From: Taenia hydatigena
Lineage: Eukaryota; Platyhelminthes; Cestoda; Cyclophyllidea; Taeniidae
DNA length: 64,000 nucleotides
NCBI GenBank assembly: GCA_036345935.2
Contig: JADWOT020000009.1
Coordinates: 7,211,381 to 7,275,380 of the forward strand
Direction: 5' to 3'
The translations under genes were made by a program, and so were the position numbers. Shown piece by piece: positions 24,601 through 38,288 of this stretch (positions are counted from its first letter, which is position 1; each line of letters begins with the position of its first letter). The notes under the pieces were generated by a model. That model did no database searches and was not told the origin of the DNA. It saw only the letters and a program-made list of their open reading frames with translations.

Positions 24601-27600
24601 ACAATAGTAGTTTCCATTCTGTAGCAAAATCTTACTTAAGCCAGGCCGAGAGCTGTCAAAGTGGCTGAACCGGAAGGCTTATGATAATTGCTGAGCTATT
24701 TCGGTTGACATGGAATTGTCTGGTGTTTATCTCGCAAATGAAGAGAGCATCGCGCACTCAACGTCCTTCTGGCTTTTTAGAAAATCTTAAGCATAAGCAT
24801 GTAATCACTTGTGACCAAAGGAATGTTTCCTTTGAAAATCAGCATGAAATCAGCTAATGCGCCTCTATATGCTAAGAATTCAGTACTCATTGCTCTCGTG
24901 GTTATTGGAGAAGAATACAATGATGAGGTTCCATTATTTCTACTAACTTTATTTTCAAACTCTAAATCGCGAAATAGTGGTTTAAATGTAAATGTGCGGA
25001 TGCAATTAATATACTCACTCAAGAATGCGAAATGTCTGAAAAGTTGTGATTAGTAACTTCTGGTATCTGCGTACAGAGCTATGGCTGTGTGTAGGAAGAA
25101 TCCCGCTTTGATGCATCATTTTCGAATGGGTTTCAGTTTGAAAATGGAATTGAGTATGCAACGAAATATGCGCCTGCATAACTGCACAAGTTCCGAAGCA
25201 ACGAGCGAGAGGTCGAAATGCACATTAATATTTCAAATCTGAGCGCATATTTGAAATTGGTTTTACTGGAACCGCGAGAGCAACTTTTTGTCTTTGGCCA
25301 GAGGTGTTACTTGCGGCGAATTAATTCCATTTTTGGGGTGTTGTTTCAACACATCCAGTTCATGAAATTCCAAATTTTTCATTGTTGCACATGTCCAGTA
25401 AAGCAGTTACCGAGCCGCAATGTGTTACTTCAATGATTGATTGCATCAGGCAATTTGGAATTGTTGGCATTAGGAATTTAATATACATTGCATGTAAGAT
25501 GCTTAATGTTTTACAAAATTAGAAAAAAGGCATTTCTGCTCAAACGAGGCTTTTGTGCCTGCCCTGAGCGTGCTGTTCAAGTCCGGCTTCGGCACCTTTC
25601 AGGCCATCACAGAAAGTGCTCAAATTAACGAGTTGAATTGGACCTTTCCTATGTGAATAATGCTTCAATTTGATTAAATTTGTCCATTGAGTTTTTATTT
25701 GCTCTATTAATTTTAAAAGAGGTTCATTTTTAATTATTAAAAAGCGTGACACTGACTATGTAAATTGAAACAAATGAAAGAATCATTGTACGGAATAATT
25801 AAGACTGTATGACTGCCTCAGGAATTAATTATTGCCACCGAAAAGCAAGAGCAATGCAGATGCTCTCTGAGTGATATCCATTTCAAAATCTCTCAATTTT
25901 TTAAGTTTCTACTTCGTAAAATTGAGAGTGAGACAACAATTTCACAAGCAAAATACCTAGAGCATTCAGCATTCATTTTAGCATTTATTGTTCTGGATTT
26001 GAGTTAAAATACATAAGATTTAAGTTTACTCATGACACAGTTGTTTTTTTGATCCCAAAAGTCACTAAGCATAACGAAAATGCCGTGGAAGCGTTAGCTT
26101 CGAGTTGCATTACTTTGGCTCTCATTATTTGGTAGCGCAGACTCAAAGGCGTGAATCGTATTTCTGACTTGGCAAGTTCCTTTGCGAAAGCAAAAGCACC
26201 TTGTTTGTTGGAAAGCAAACAAGCAATGCCGTCAGTCGCCATATACATATCACCCCACTTTGTCCCGCTGAAAACGCATGAATTCAGTGGCTCACGTTTT
26301 TGGTTCTTTCGTCACGACCGAGTCGAGTGTTGATGCCATGCAATGTATTGCAACGCAATATGATGTGGTGCGGCCAACACTATGCGATGCATACTTTCCT
26401 GACGCATTCGGTTAAATGCCCCTTCCGAATTGAGCAGGTAGCACCTTGAACCATTGCGCGTAAATTTTGCACAGTCTAACGTGCGTGCTACCTAAACTGG
26501 TATTTTTTTTTGTTTAATTCCTTCCGATTGCACTGTTGTGTGATGCATATTGCATGTGTTGCGCATTTTTATGCAAAATTTGCCGATTCTTTGTTTTCTC
26601 TTGGCAATGTAAGTAAATTTGATTACAACGAGGTGAATGAAACAGCCGAGCTTTTGCGTTCCTTTTATAAATGCATTTACTTTGGATAGATAAATGTAAC
26701 AACCTGAATTAATCTCTGTGCACAACGAAGTACTGAAGCAATTTTGGGCATATTTTAAGAAAGTCGCCTGAAGAAGGCGAGGGACAAAGGGATTTCAAAG
26801 TTTTTATTGTGTCTAAGCTAATACAGTAAGGGTTAAAAAAATGGAAACAATTGGTTACTGATATGCCGCAGTGAAACTGCTTTCTTGACAATAAGGTACC
26901 ACAGTAAGGAACGCACCTTAGTGTCCGCTGGTGTAGGATTCCTCTATGCAACCCGGACCTTTAAAGTAAACGGAGGATGATGTGAAATGCCACCAGGAAC
27001 TCCGCAGCCCATCCCGTGGTGTTGAATGGGGAATGAAACGTCAGAGAGTCATGCTGAAAGGCTAAAAGAGACCCAGTTACTCTTGGCTCGTTTTGAGCCG
27101 CCATGACGATAAATCTGCATGCTGCAAAAACAAAATGATTTGCTGTGTCTTGAGGTGTGGTGTCAAATTAAGCGGTTTTCGCATAACACACGAATGAACA
27201 GAACAGTATGGCGTAGGTGACAGGAGGTCTAAAATCTTAACCAATTGCTGCCGGGGCTTACCCCTTAAAATGTGGAAATTCAAAACTAAAATTTAGGTCC
27301 AGCCAACTCAATGCAAGGGCATTCATTACCTTTGCTATGCAGTGAAATACGGAGAATAAACCATTGCTATGATTTGGCTTTTACCTAAGTTAGAACCTCG
27401 TGCATTCCAGTGAGAATCAATCCCTCCTCGTAGTTTCATTGTTGAAGGTGGAATCTCTTATTGTAAATTCGCTAGCAAAGCAGAAATTTTAGGCTAGTTT
27501 ATTTGAAAAGTTGGCGCAAAAGCGTTCATTCTACCCAAGCTATAGCAGTGGAGATCAAAAAAGCGCGTTGGGAAAGAATTTCAACTGCTACTGGAAAATT

Positions 27601-27969
27601 TGTTTTAAGTTAGGAGACTCCGTTATTTTCTATTATTTTAATGCGGACTTTTTATATCCCATAGCTTTACATGAAGACAGGTACCTTTACTTTGGAGAAT
27701 TTGAAACGGCTGGTTTTACTTTAAGCGAACAAATTCGTGAAAGCGGGAAACGTCCTTCGACGGCAAAGCCGCTGAATGTTTATGCTTTTTTATCCTATGT
27801 AAAGCGTTAAATTCGAACCGAAACACTCTATTTCACTTTTCGAGTGTACACATTTAACACACTTGGAAACCACTTTCCCAAAGGACAACTTCCTTGACTT
27901 TTATAGTTAATGTAGGGAGATGTCTAAATAATTCTCTGATGTTAGTCAACAACTACCGTTACATTTTAG
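21648..27969. other. Intergenic or 5' intron stretch, no supported gene
   Basis: No exon with recognisable protein similarity. A signal-peptide-like minus frame at 22024-22368 is listed separately. The first exon(s) of the CCP gene, with start codon and signal peptide, should lie somewhere upstream of 27970 but could not be located. Confidence 0.45.
22024..22368 (-). CDS. Unassigned ORF with signal-peptide-like N-terminus (weak)
   Basis: This 114-codon minus-strand frame contains an internal Met followed by a strongly hydrophobic stretch (MVNLLYYFLLLIPLF) and then a polar segment, as in a secreted protein. A possible donor (CG|gtggga, near 22162) would end a first coding exon. No partner exon was found and no family is recognisable, so it may be random. 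Confidence 0.2.
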   Translation of the reverse strand: MISFHRLFLNMVNLLYYFLLLIPLFQSSNVDFADTLAGVDDTQYFQSITVHGSAHKTPFFGPQLSVSLRWEVHLHAYCRTLGFFVSKLIIMSILQCTCCLTQLAYAYSFAKSKA

Positions 27970-30900
27970 CGGATGGAAGTAACTCACCCACGGAAATTGT
28001 GTGTGAAGCGCCAGGACGAGGGACAAGTGAATTTGCCGACTGTCCCAAGCGCACTTGTCGTGCGAACGTCGATTGTTGGGTTGCCTACGGCAAACCCCAA
28101 CAGTGTGTTTGCGATCCACATTTTTGTGGTCTAGTTTGCCTTCCAGGTGATTTTGTTTTTTGATGTGTTTTTAATGCAGCGTCAAAGAGGACCAACTAGC
28201 CGAATCGCATGCCTATATCTACAAATGGGATGTATAGCTCTTTAAAGAGGAGTTAACGAGTGATATAAAATGCGCTCTTTACTTTCAGAATGTTACAAAT
28301 CGCCTTTTATATGTATGGACTTAGTAAAATTACTTGAATTCCCTTTTAGATGGGATATTTTAGACACTGCGCTTTGCGAAATCACTTCGAATTTTCTCTG
28401 TCAGTCAATCATAATCTCCAGTTAATTCGCAAAAGTTAATTAATCCCTGACATTCTTCAGACGCAAGCCTAATAACAACATCTGTAGTTGATATCTAGCA
28501 AACAACGCCAATTATGCAGAAATCTCATGTGTTTTGCAATAAAGATGGTAAATACTCTCGCCCCTTCCTATCCATCCAAAATAAATTCCTTCCATTTAAA
28601 CACTAGTTGGATCTCAGTGTTCCATCCCAAACAAGCCTGAAAATGGGAATGTTTTCCTCCGAGACAAAAGAGTTGGAGCTACGGCCGACTACACATGTGA
28701 TGCTGGCTTCACGGTTATGGGCCCTCGAAAGCGCCACTGTCTGGCCACACTGAAGTGGTCTGGCCCGGAACCTGTTTGCACAAATCAAACCGACTGTGAG
28801 TTTATCTAGCCTTTTCGTGTGGTAGTAAGGAATTAATTTTGTCCTAAAGCCAATCTGGGAACAAAATTCTTTAGTTAAAACACTTGTATGTTCGCAGTAT
28901 AGTCATGGATACCATTTCTTATTTCTATTATCTATGCATAGCTTTGTCTGCACCCATTACCCAAAATGAATACGCATAAAAATTCAAGATTTTTTTTCTC
29001 CCGAAACCCCAAGGAGGGGTTAAAGTGTGCTTACGATAATGTGTTCACTTGAAATTTGATATCCAAAATATGTTATGACCATTTTTGTGAAGCGCTCACT
29101 TTGCATGAAACATTGAATCGTCGTCTTGGCGGGCAATATTTTGATCTTATCAGTGGGTTACATCTTCCTTTTGACTAAAACGCCCAAGAAAGTGAGCCAC
29201 TTGTGCTTTTTTGCCTGTTTCGTGTCAATTCGGAATATCTGGTCTGTTAGATTGATAAGATGTGCTTGCATAACCATAAGTCAAAGTAACCAAACGAAAT
29301 TTCAAATATTTCCTACTGAGCCACCCCATCTCTGACGCAATTAATCGGGATGTATGCAAACTCGACGGATTTCACAATCAATATTAGTGAAAAAGCAACT
29401 TTGAATGTTTTCTTTAACGAGAGTGTGAAGTTGAGTTTGGCTGAAATTAAAATTCTGTAGACTCATTACACCTGGGTTGTCTTCTGCACTTATTGGTAGG
29501 CGATTTCTCGTTGAGTCAGAAAATAAACGGGTAAGACAAGCTTTCCATTAAATACAAAATTCGACCATCCTTCTTGTGTCACTGAGCAGCCTGAATTTTT
29601 GGGGTTCGATGCTTTTTTTGGTTTTTGTAGTAGTTGATAGTTTGAAATCAGCAAAACCGAAATCCTCACTGCATTCACCAGTGATATTGCAAATGATCAA
29701 GCTACTATCCAATACGTCAAGGCCACGTTTCATAATAACCCTCAAGACATCACCAAATTTAGTTCTCTTGAATGAAAAATAGCAAGTGTAGAACACTATG
29801 GTTCGATGATTTGTCAGTTTAGCCAACGTGAAGATGTAATCACTTTATGATAGCTTGCATAGTTTTTCGTCATTTACCTTCACATTTCATTCAGTGCGAT
29901 TTGGGACGAGTGTTAGCGTTTTTTACGCACTGAACTGCAACACAAAAATCTATGACCCATAGACTTTCCTGATTATTCGAAAGCTTAAATATGTCTGCGG
30001 TAATTAAGCATGTCAGGGAGTTCTTAGCAGGAAATGTGGAAATGTCTAAGCTGTTAAGCCACCGACTTCTCTAACGGCTTTACATTTGAATAATCCAAAA
30101 CTAGCATCTTTTCTACATTGGTTTTAAAATTAAAGCGGCTTCAATGCTATGCAATCCTCCTTTCTCAATAATTACATTACCGGGAACTAGTAGTAGACAA
30201 GTGACGTTTCGAATCAAGCAAATATGCGCAATGAAGCCTTCACGGACTGGTTATTGTCAACCTAATGGAATCTAATCTATTCACAGTTCAATCACTGCAC
30301 TAAGAAATTCTACCTCTACTTTCTTGATGAACACTTTTACAGGGTGAGATTTACATACGGCATTGAAATGCCTTGCTTCACATCTTGTGTGTTGTCTACT
30401 GCTCGTAATTCTATAGCAAAAACACCTTTCCAAGTGGTTATCTTTTTTTGGAACAAAGTAGATGATCAGTGAGTCGAAGGTTAGCCCCTTAATTTTAGTG
30501 GAAAGTCAAGCATTTTTCTCTGGTCCCTCAGAAACCGGTTTACGCTTCCTTATTAAACAAGAGGTAAATAATTTACGTGGATTCTGCCATAAAAACAGAA
30601 AAAGGATATCGAAGGGGCTTTCACTACTCGATGTACAAAGTGATTTATGTACGCAGTAAGAAGGACACTTTCATGCCCAGTGTATTCCTTATGCGTCTTT
30701 TTTACTTTTTGCATTTCTCTAAAAACGTAGCCTGACTGTGTTCTACCATTTGCAAATTTGACCACAAATTACATCAACATTCATAGTTTTTTTTGGAGTG
30801 TTTACAAATTTTAGGCTTTTTCCGTTCAGCTGGTCAACCATAATCTGTGAACTACCCCAATCGCAAAGCCGTAAGCTTGTGATTTCAAAGACAAAAAGGC

Positions 30901-33900
30901 TTCCAAATCACGAATTCACTCTTAAACTGCTACCCATTTTGGCGAATGGACAATTGACATCCAAATTCGTGCACCGGAATGTCCTGACAGTGTGCATTTA
31001 AAATAATTTTCGTATTCAGACTGCTTTTCACCGCCATACATGCAAAACGCAATGGTCATAGAGGGGCACTGGCTGGAGGACAAAGTTTCAAAGGACAGGA
31101 CTGATTATCGAAGCGGCGAGTCAATTACGATGACCTGTCGACCTGGGTTTGTGGACGCTAAGCGCAAATACACCACCGTCGTGTGTGTCGGTAATCAATG
31201 GAAGTATGAAAAGTTGGATTGTCACAGTAGGTCTTTGGTGTGTTAAAGGTTTATTTTGACATTTTCTTTATCACTAGCCTACCTCTTTAAAGTTAAAATA
31301 TCCTTTTTTAGCAAAAATATTAACATCACACATTTTGTTCACAATGTACTCAAAAGTAGAGGTTTTTGGTAATTTTTTCCACAGAGCATGACAACTTTCG
31401 ATTAAACGCTTTTTATTTCTGGTTTACTGGTGTCAAGCTGTGCGGCTGCATTAAACTAAGTTGTTATTTATTTGAGGGATATCCTGTCCGGAAATAGTTG
31501 GGCCAGAGAATGGACGAACTCTGTACACTTCGGATATGCGCTACCAGGGAACAGCAGTGCAATTCTGCAACGATGGATACACAATTCACTGCCCTGATGA
31601 TACTGTTAACACAGAACCCACATCATCTAAGAGTAGGTTTTTTGTCAGTTCTTCAGTCCTACTTGCATCTGGCCTGTTTGAACTATAGAGCGCCAAAATT
31701 CATTAGGTTAGAATGGTGAATTTTACTGAACACATTGGCAGCCTTTTGATTGACTTCATTTCTTCCTCAACTTAGCAATTCCCTTGTTATTCGTCAATTA
31801 ATTATCCGCTTGAGGTTAAATAAAAACACCTCACTAAATATGGTCTACGCTCTTTACTAATCATGCATATTTATTTATCTTTCACAACTAAGACAAATTA
31901 GGATGTGTGATGAAGATAATATTCTTAATAACGCACTGTAGCACTTAACTACTGCAGTTAAGAGCCTTCATTGTTATCTCAGGTTGTAGTCGGGTGTGTC
32001 AGGCTGACGGAACCTGGTCGGGGAAGTCCGCGGAATGCATAGGTATGCGCATCGTTATTAATGGTATTTTGCCCGCCACCAGCAAAACTCGACAGGCTAA
32101 TGTCCCTCCTTTAAGAATCACAGAAGCCCCTATTTTGTCCTTGCTTATGAGGTTCAGATAATGGTAAGTGCGCTGCTGTAGTTGTTTCTAAGGCGCTTTT
32201 ATCATCCCAGTGGTGAATGTCATTATTAATAAAAATTAATCCGGATTGTTTTCCATTAACAGTAATGGGAAGTCATTCTAAGATTGTAAAAACAAGTATT
32301 AAGAAAAAATGTGGTCTAGGGCTTTGTCTTCCCTATTGCACTGCTTTTCAAATGTTTGTGTCAAAGAAGGCAACCCGGAAATATTTTTAATTAGACCTTG
32401 TAGTCATCATTTTCTAAGGCAACATACAATTTTCCCGGTTATTCCTTTAAGAACTAAATATCAGACTTTCCAGCATTTGCTTTGTTAAAGCATTTGTTTC
32501 GCTCCTCTCCTTGGACTGCGTGTGAAAATGCTGTGGCAACATACCACTGTGCATGAAACAGGGTTGACTCCGCCCAACCACTATATGTAAATAGTTTCTG
32601 GTGTATGATTTATGCGTTAACACAGTTCAGAGTTGAAATTCAATCCTAAAATATGTCTAGCCTATCACGTTTTTTCTAAATAAACGGATTTTTTAATTTT
32701 ATAGCAGCGTAAATCTCTAACGCATTCGTTCATGCTTATTTTTTCCTTATAAGAAAATATCCCTTGTATGTCAAAATGCTTTAGTTTCATGGCAGGAACT
32801 GTTCGAAAGAGGTCAGTGTCTTTTAGTGGAACTTCGAATAATGGGATTGTTTGACATGCCTTAATTAAAAGCATCTGACTGTTTTGCCCTCAATAGAAAC
32901 AGGAAGTGCTAATAGGTCAGTGTCGTTGAAATTTTTGTGATTCAAGGTATTTTAGGTGCCATTTCGAAGCCCAATTTCGTGCAGTGGGTGACATCAACAA
33001 CTACGTTCAGTGTTTTAGCAAAACCGTAGATCCCCTCTTTGCGCAGATATGGACAGTTTCTCTAACAGTTATACCCTAATGAGGTGGCATTAGTCATTAA
33101 GCTTTCTTTCTTGCCATCTGTCTTGTAGCGGTCACTTGTCCCAAGCTACAACAGCCTGAAAATGGATTCATCTCAGGATACCAGACAAGTGTGAATAGCG
33201 TTGTTGCTTTTGAGTGTGCTGAGGGCTTTGAGCTAAAAGGTTCCAGTTTCCGAAAATGTCAACTTAATGGCGAATGGGATGGTGAACCCGCACAATGCCA
33301 AGGTGTGTGGCGACTCTACAAAGTTGTTTTACTCCTTTTCAATCCTTTTAGTGACACAAATGTTGATACTGTTTTTTGGTTTAATCTTCTCCCATTGCCT
33401 GATTGCTGTGCTCTCTGAAAATTTGCTTATTTGGTTAGTATATTTAGTTTTGAGGAATTCACTAACTCGACGATCAAGCACAATAAGTAAATTATGTTGG
33501 TACCGTGAGCTAGCAGGTCACTGGTATAGTAATTCAATGATTTGCAACACCGAAAATCATAATAGGAATTAAATTCTTGTTGATAAAATTGCTAGTTGGA
33601 TTAATTTGTTATGCACTGCATTCTGACAGCGCAAAAATGGTCAACATCACTTTGATTTTTGGCTTGAATTGACGTGACATTTGCAGTCTCGCTCCAACTT
33701 CCAGACGACATTCACATAGGTTTTTTAAACGTTTCCGTATCAAAGCACATATTTATGTTTGTTCTCTGGAAAAAAATGCTGTTATAAGGAAAAACAATTT
33801 GTACAGAGTATCGCCATTCGTTTGGATTAGGCAAATTTAGGGCTCAAAATGATACGTTAACTGTCTCAAAGTAGTAAGTGGTTTACAGTCGTACCCATCC

Positions 33901-36900
33901 AAAAAGCCTTAAAATAATCAGAGCTTTCATGCACACATTGTTAGCACACATAGTAGCATCTACTAGCCGCTTGCTCCTGCCAAATCAGTCTATTTTATTC
34001 AGTAAGTTTTCCCTCAACTATGAGATAGCTAAATCCTCAAAACCAGAATTCATAATCAATTTACGGCTCGGACACAGTCGCTTGGTACCACCATCGAAAC
34101 ACTTGCTACTTTCAAATGGAAAACAATAACACTTTAGAGAGAGGATGATGTGCATTATTTAGAGCCGTAGGAGTAAACATAAATTGCAGATTTCCAACTG
34201 AATGAAAATAGAGTAAGTCGGGTCTTCATACTTTAATATTCATTTTGGAGGTGGGTTTATTTGTAGATAGGTAAAATCTTTTTGTTTTGGTAGTTAGAGA
34301 CTGCATCCTTCTACTTGAGATGCAACTTAATCTTTGGGAATCTGAAGCGTATCAAAATAAGGTTTGCGTGCGTTGTATCAATACTCGACTTTGCTTGCTG
34401 CTCAAGTAGTTTATAGCTTAACAAAGCCTTTCGTACAACGAGCTCGCTTTTATCTTTGTTATATCCCGTCTCAAGTGCTTCTGACTCTCGTCTCATAAGA
34501 AACCAGGTTCGAGGAAAAGGGTTTAAGTGCCTTTTTATTTTCTACGTTCCCCAAAATACTTGGCAAATTGATTGGAGAAACTCTCCAATCATGGCTTTAT
34601 CTTTCCCCGCTGACATTTATTTTCGTTTGCTCTCCTTTCCTTAATTTACGACACAGAACAAATTGACACATAATAAATTTTGCTTCTGAAATAACTTGAC
34701 ATACCGTTTTTTTTGATATGTCAAACAGTCGGAAGCAGTGCCCTACTCCAGGTAGCGTTATCAACTCATAGAGGGTTGTTGTAATCAAAGGGATTAAACT
34801 CCACTTCAAGGCACCAAATGCTATAACGTATTGGTCGTCATACTTCTACCGAGTTTTACTGATGTTCATCTTCATTACAGCCTGTTATGTTAATTTGACA
34901 AAGTTTTTCCTAAAATTTAGTCCGAGATTGTGGTCCCCCTCCAGAGATCTCTAATGCAGTCGTTAAGTTTTCATCGACTTCATACGGTAGCAAAGCATAC
35001 TTTAGGTACGTTTATTTGGGTCGCTGTGTTTATGCCCATGGTCTTTTTGTAAAGCACCACACCCGAGTTGTTAACTCTTCCGATTAATTGCCTCTACGAC
35101 AGCTTACAACTGCTAAACTGGCAATTTTATGAATATATTCATAGTCAGAGCTTTTAAACTTATCGTGCTATAGAACCGCCTTGAGCAAATTACTGAAATG
35201 AATGAAATGCTTTCGATGTGCGTTCACTTTGCTCTCTTTAAATGCCTTCTTCGTCCGGTCTACAAATAGATTAAAAATTCAACCATCTAGCTCAATACCA
35301 GTAAGAGGTTGTTGTCATTAATGTTTATCATTGTTGTATTAAAATGCAACAATAATAAAGTCCTTTTAGAATTCATACTTTGCTACTAGATACGACTTTA
35401 ACCCTTTCATTAATTTCCTCCAATTTTTCTTATATGGCATTTGGAGAATTGTCAAAATAAATAAGGATGGTTGGATGTGTTTGCTCCAGCTTATGGGTTC
35501 CTGCATTTATGTTGCAGAATTTTTACACCCCGCCTTTTATAAACACTCACTTGCAATTTGCTCTCCACCCTTTCTTGCAGTTGCGAGGCAGGCACAAAGT
35601 CTTCCGTATCGACCTCAGAGCTGATCTGTGGACGAATAGGCAATAAAACATCGTGGCTTCCCTTTCCCCATCCCGCCTGCTACAAGCATTGTAGTGTGCC
35701 TAGCATAGTCAGCGCCAACATTTCCTTATTGAATGCAGATGGGAAACCGTATGGAGACAACGTTGTTAAGGCAACGCTACTTGAACACGGTGTAACCATT
35801 GCAGTTTCTTGTTACTCGGGTTTCAGTCTCTCCAAAGGAAAGCTCAGACTCAACCAGGGTGCCTTTACAACCATGACCTGCGAAAATGGAAAGTGGAGCT
35901 GCGATGTTGAATGCCAACCGGGTGAGCCGGGATAAATTACAATTTTACTGTGGAGGGTGACGTGGCTCATAGGAGCTGTTGAAGGGCGCGTTCGCAATGC
36001 GATTTTCTAGAACTTTTCATTAACACACAGTATTCACTGTTCGCGAAGCTGTCCAGACACCGAGATGTTGTCACTTTGCTCCCAAATTAGGAGAACTTGT
36101 AAAACACGGGGAAACACTGGGGGTCCTTTCTAAGCCATCAGCAAAAGAGGCGCTTAAGTTTTATAGCAGTCAAATGTAAACATGCGCAGTATATGACCTC
36201 ACGTATTCTAGTTACTTGTTGCCGCTAAAAGGCTATGAACAACTGCCTGTCTGTCTGTTATAAAAACCTGCTGCTGGTAAAGTTCAATGTGCCCATTTCA
36301 AGCAGCTTCCAATAATAATTGGAGCGCAAACCATCCTCTTTGTAAGGCCCTTCAAATTGTACGTGAATGCTTCGCTTCGCAGTAATAATGCTTTTGATTG
36401 ATACAATGTGTAGTCTTGTCTGCAAATATATATTCTGTCATGGAATTTCATGAACTACACATTTGTGGGCCTGTCAGTGCATTTTTACCGCAATGTAACC
36501 AACAATGAATGGGTTTAAAAAATGGAAACATTTGTATTTTATCATCGTAGATTGCATCTCTTTTGATGGTTTAATTGCATTTTTTGTATTTTACTTTTCT
36601 ACTTCTATTGGATCACTACCAGTACCATGCTAAAATCCAGTTTTTAAGCCACTACATAAAAACGAGCGCAATCACCAAAAGCTCGCAGCCCTTTTGTTGA
36701 AAAAAGAAGCAAATTTTGGGATTTGGAGTTTTTGGAGAGCAATCTTTTAATGGTTTTGGTCACTAAATCGTGTAGGGAAATGGCAGTGCTACTTATGTTT
36801 AGTCACAAACGTTTCACTTTGTGTCCCAAGTACGAGCACTTTAATAGTGCCAATATGATAATTATAGGATATTACCACGGAAAGGAAAAAGTATGAAAGC

Positions 36901-38288
36901 CGATCGAAAGTACGCTTGAGTTAAATGGACTTACGCGTCTTAAGCTATAATCCTTGTTACGAGATTCTCAGTAGTAGCTCGCATGCCATCAATTTCAGCT
37001 CGATGCACGACTCGGCCACCAAACATTCCCAACGCACTGGCCCGCTTTTACGGACTGCACCATGGCTCAGTGGTGCGGTACCAGTGCTTTCCGGGATACG
37101 AGCTTGACACTAACCGGACGGAGGCCGCATTACGAAAGACTGCCAGTGCCGGCGGGCTCGCTAACACGTGGCCTCTCGCACACGATCGCTACAGTGTCAA
37201 GTGCGAGTATGGTGTCTGGAAAGGGGAGCTGCCCACGTGCGTCCAAGGTATGCCTCGCAGTTTCCCGAGGTTGCAAAAGTTAATTTGATGTGAACTAGAA
37301 AGACGGTGGACCACAATTATTATTTGATGTATCTGATTCGTCAAACATTGAATGAAGCGAACACTTAGCTCATAATAGCTATTTCTTTCCCAGTATCAAC
37401 GTGGGAACAATCATAGTGGGTTCGAATTACACTATTTTTCTGCTTTTAGACCTTTAGGCTAAGAGGAATGTATCGAGTTCTACTTAAAAATGATGTCCCA
37501 GGATATTGTAATCGTAGCATTTTTTGTTGAACGAAAAGGGTTTGTCTTCTTCATTTTTCAACTTTACCAACGACCGCCTCAGTATTGAAATGAACAAACA
37601 TATTACCATATTACTTTGGTCCTGTAATGTTTCGCAGTAGTTAATCGCAAAAGCATGACTTCTAATTTTGGGATCAAGAGACAACAATCCCATCAATTTA
37701 ACACCTCAATCATCCAAGTGGAAGCTTTCAGTGGTCCTTCGCCACAAAATCACAGCAATGTGGTGCTGTTTAGTCTCATAAAGTTTTGAAATAATCGCAA
37801 TTTCTACTTCTTGACAAAAAATCCATGAGTCTCACGTGCTATCCTTTGCGGCAATACTTGAGAATAATTATGACGAAGACAATGTGTATTACAGTTGTCA
37901 AATGTGCATAATAAGGATCTAGAGGAACACTCAGTTGAAAGTAGATTTATCAAACCGTGACCTAATACTCGCCTATCATAATAATGCTGCGGCCTTAGTG
38001 AAGACAAGTTCTTTCAATCTTGCAGTGCGTTGTAGCCGGCCCCCCGTCCCAGAAGGGATGGAGATATACCTGGTTGGCGCCAGGGGCCGATGGCCTTTCG
38101 ACAGCAAACAGATCCTTCCCACTCACGGAGCCGTCGTGGAGTACAGCTGTCTCGAAGACGACCACCGGATAGAGGGACCCAAGTACACTTTCTGCATCGA
38201 TGGGGACTGGAGCCCCGAAGAAACACCAATCTGTATAAAAATAACTCATGATATTATTCCCCCGTCGTGGCTATTTTACAAACCCTGA
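27970..38288 (+). CDS. Secreted-type multi-CCP (sushi) protein with N-terminal Cys-rich domain; 5' exon missing
   Basis: Ten exons were assembled: 27970-28146, 28607-28795, 31020-31226, 31477-31632, 31983-32042, 33129-33302, 34921-35005, 35581-35921, 36999-37247 and 38026-38288 (TGA). The first encodes a compact Cys-rich domain (about nine Cys, including CVCDPHFCGLVC). Eight CCP domains follow, each with the Cys/Pro start, Y.C, G(F/Y) and W...C pattern, for example CSIPNKPENG...GF...WSG in the first. Domains 1, 2, 4, 7 and 8 are single phase 1-1 exons; domains 3 and 5 are split. CCP modules bind proteins outside the cell in complement regulators, adhesion proteins and synaptic-matrix proteins such as Drosophila Hikaru genki, which also combines CCPs with another extracellular domain. 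The C-terminus is a short tail after the last Cys without a membrane segment, so secretion is likely. The signal peptide lies in an unseen upstream exon. The start at 36999 is one of three in-frame acceptors (36972, 36975, 36999). Confidence 0.85.

Noticed and set aside
24777..25053. Opposed frames of about 80 codons on both strands
   Set aside because: Mutually overlapping with no recognisable product; length is within chance for this AT content.
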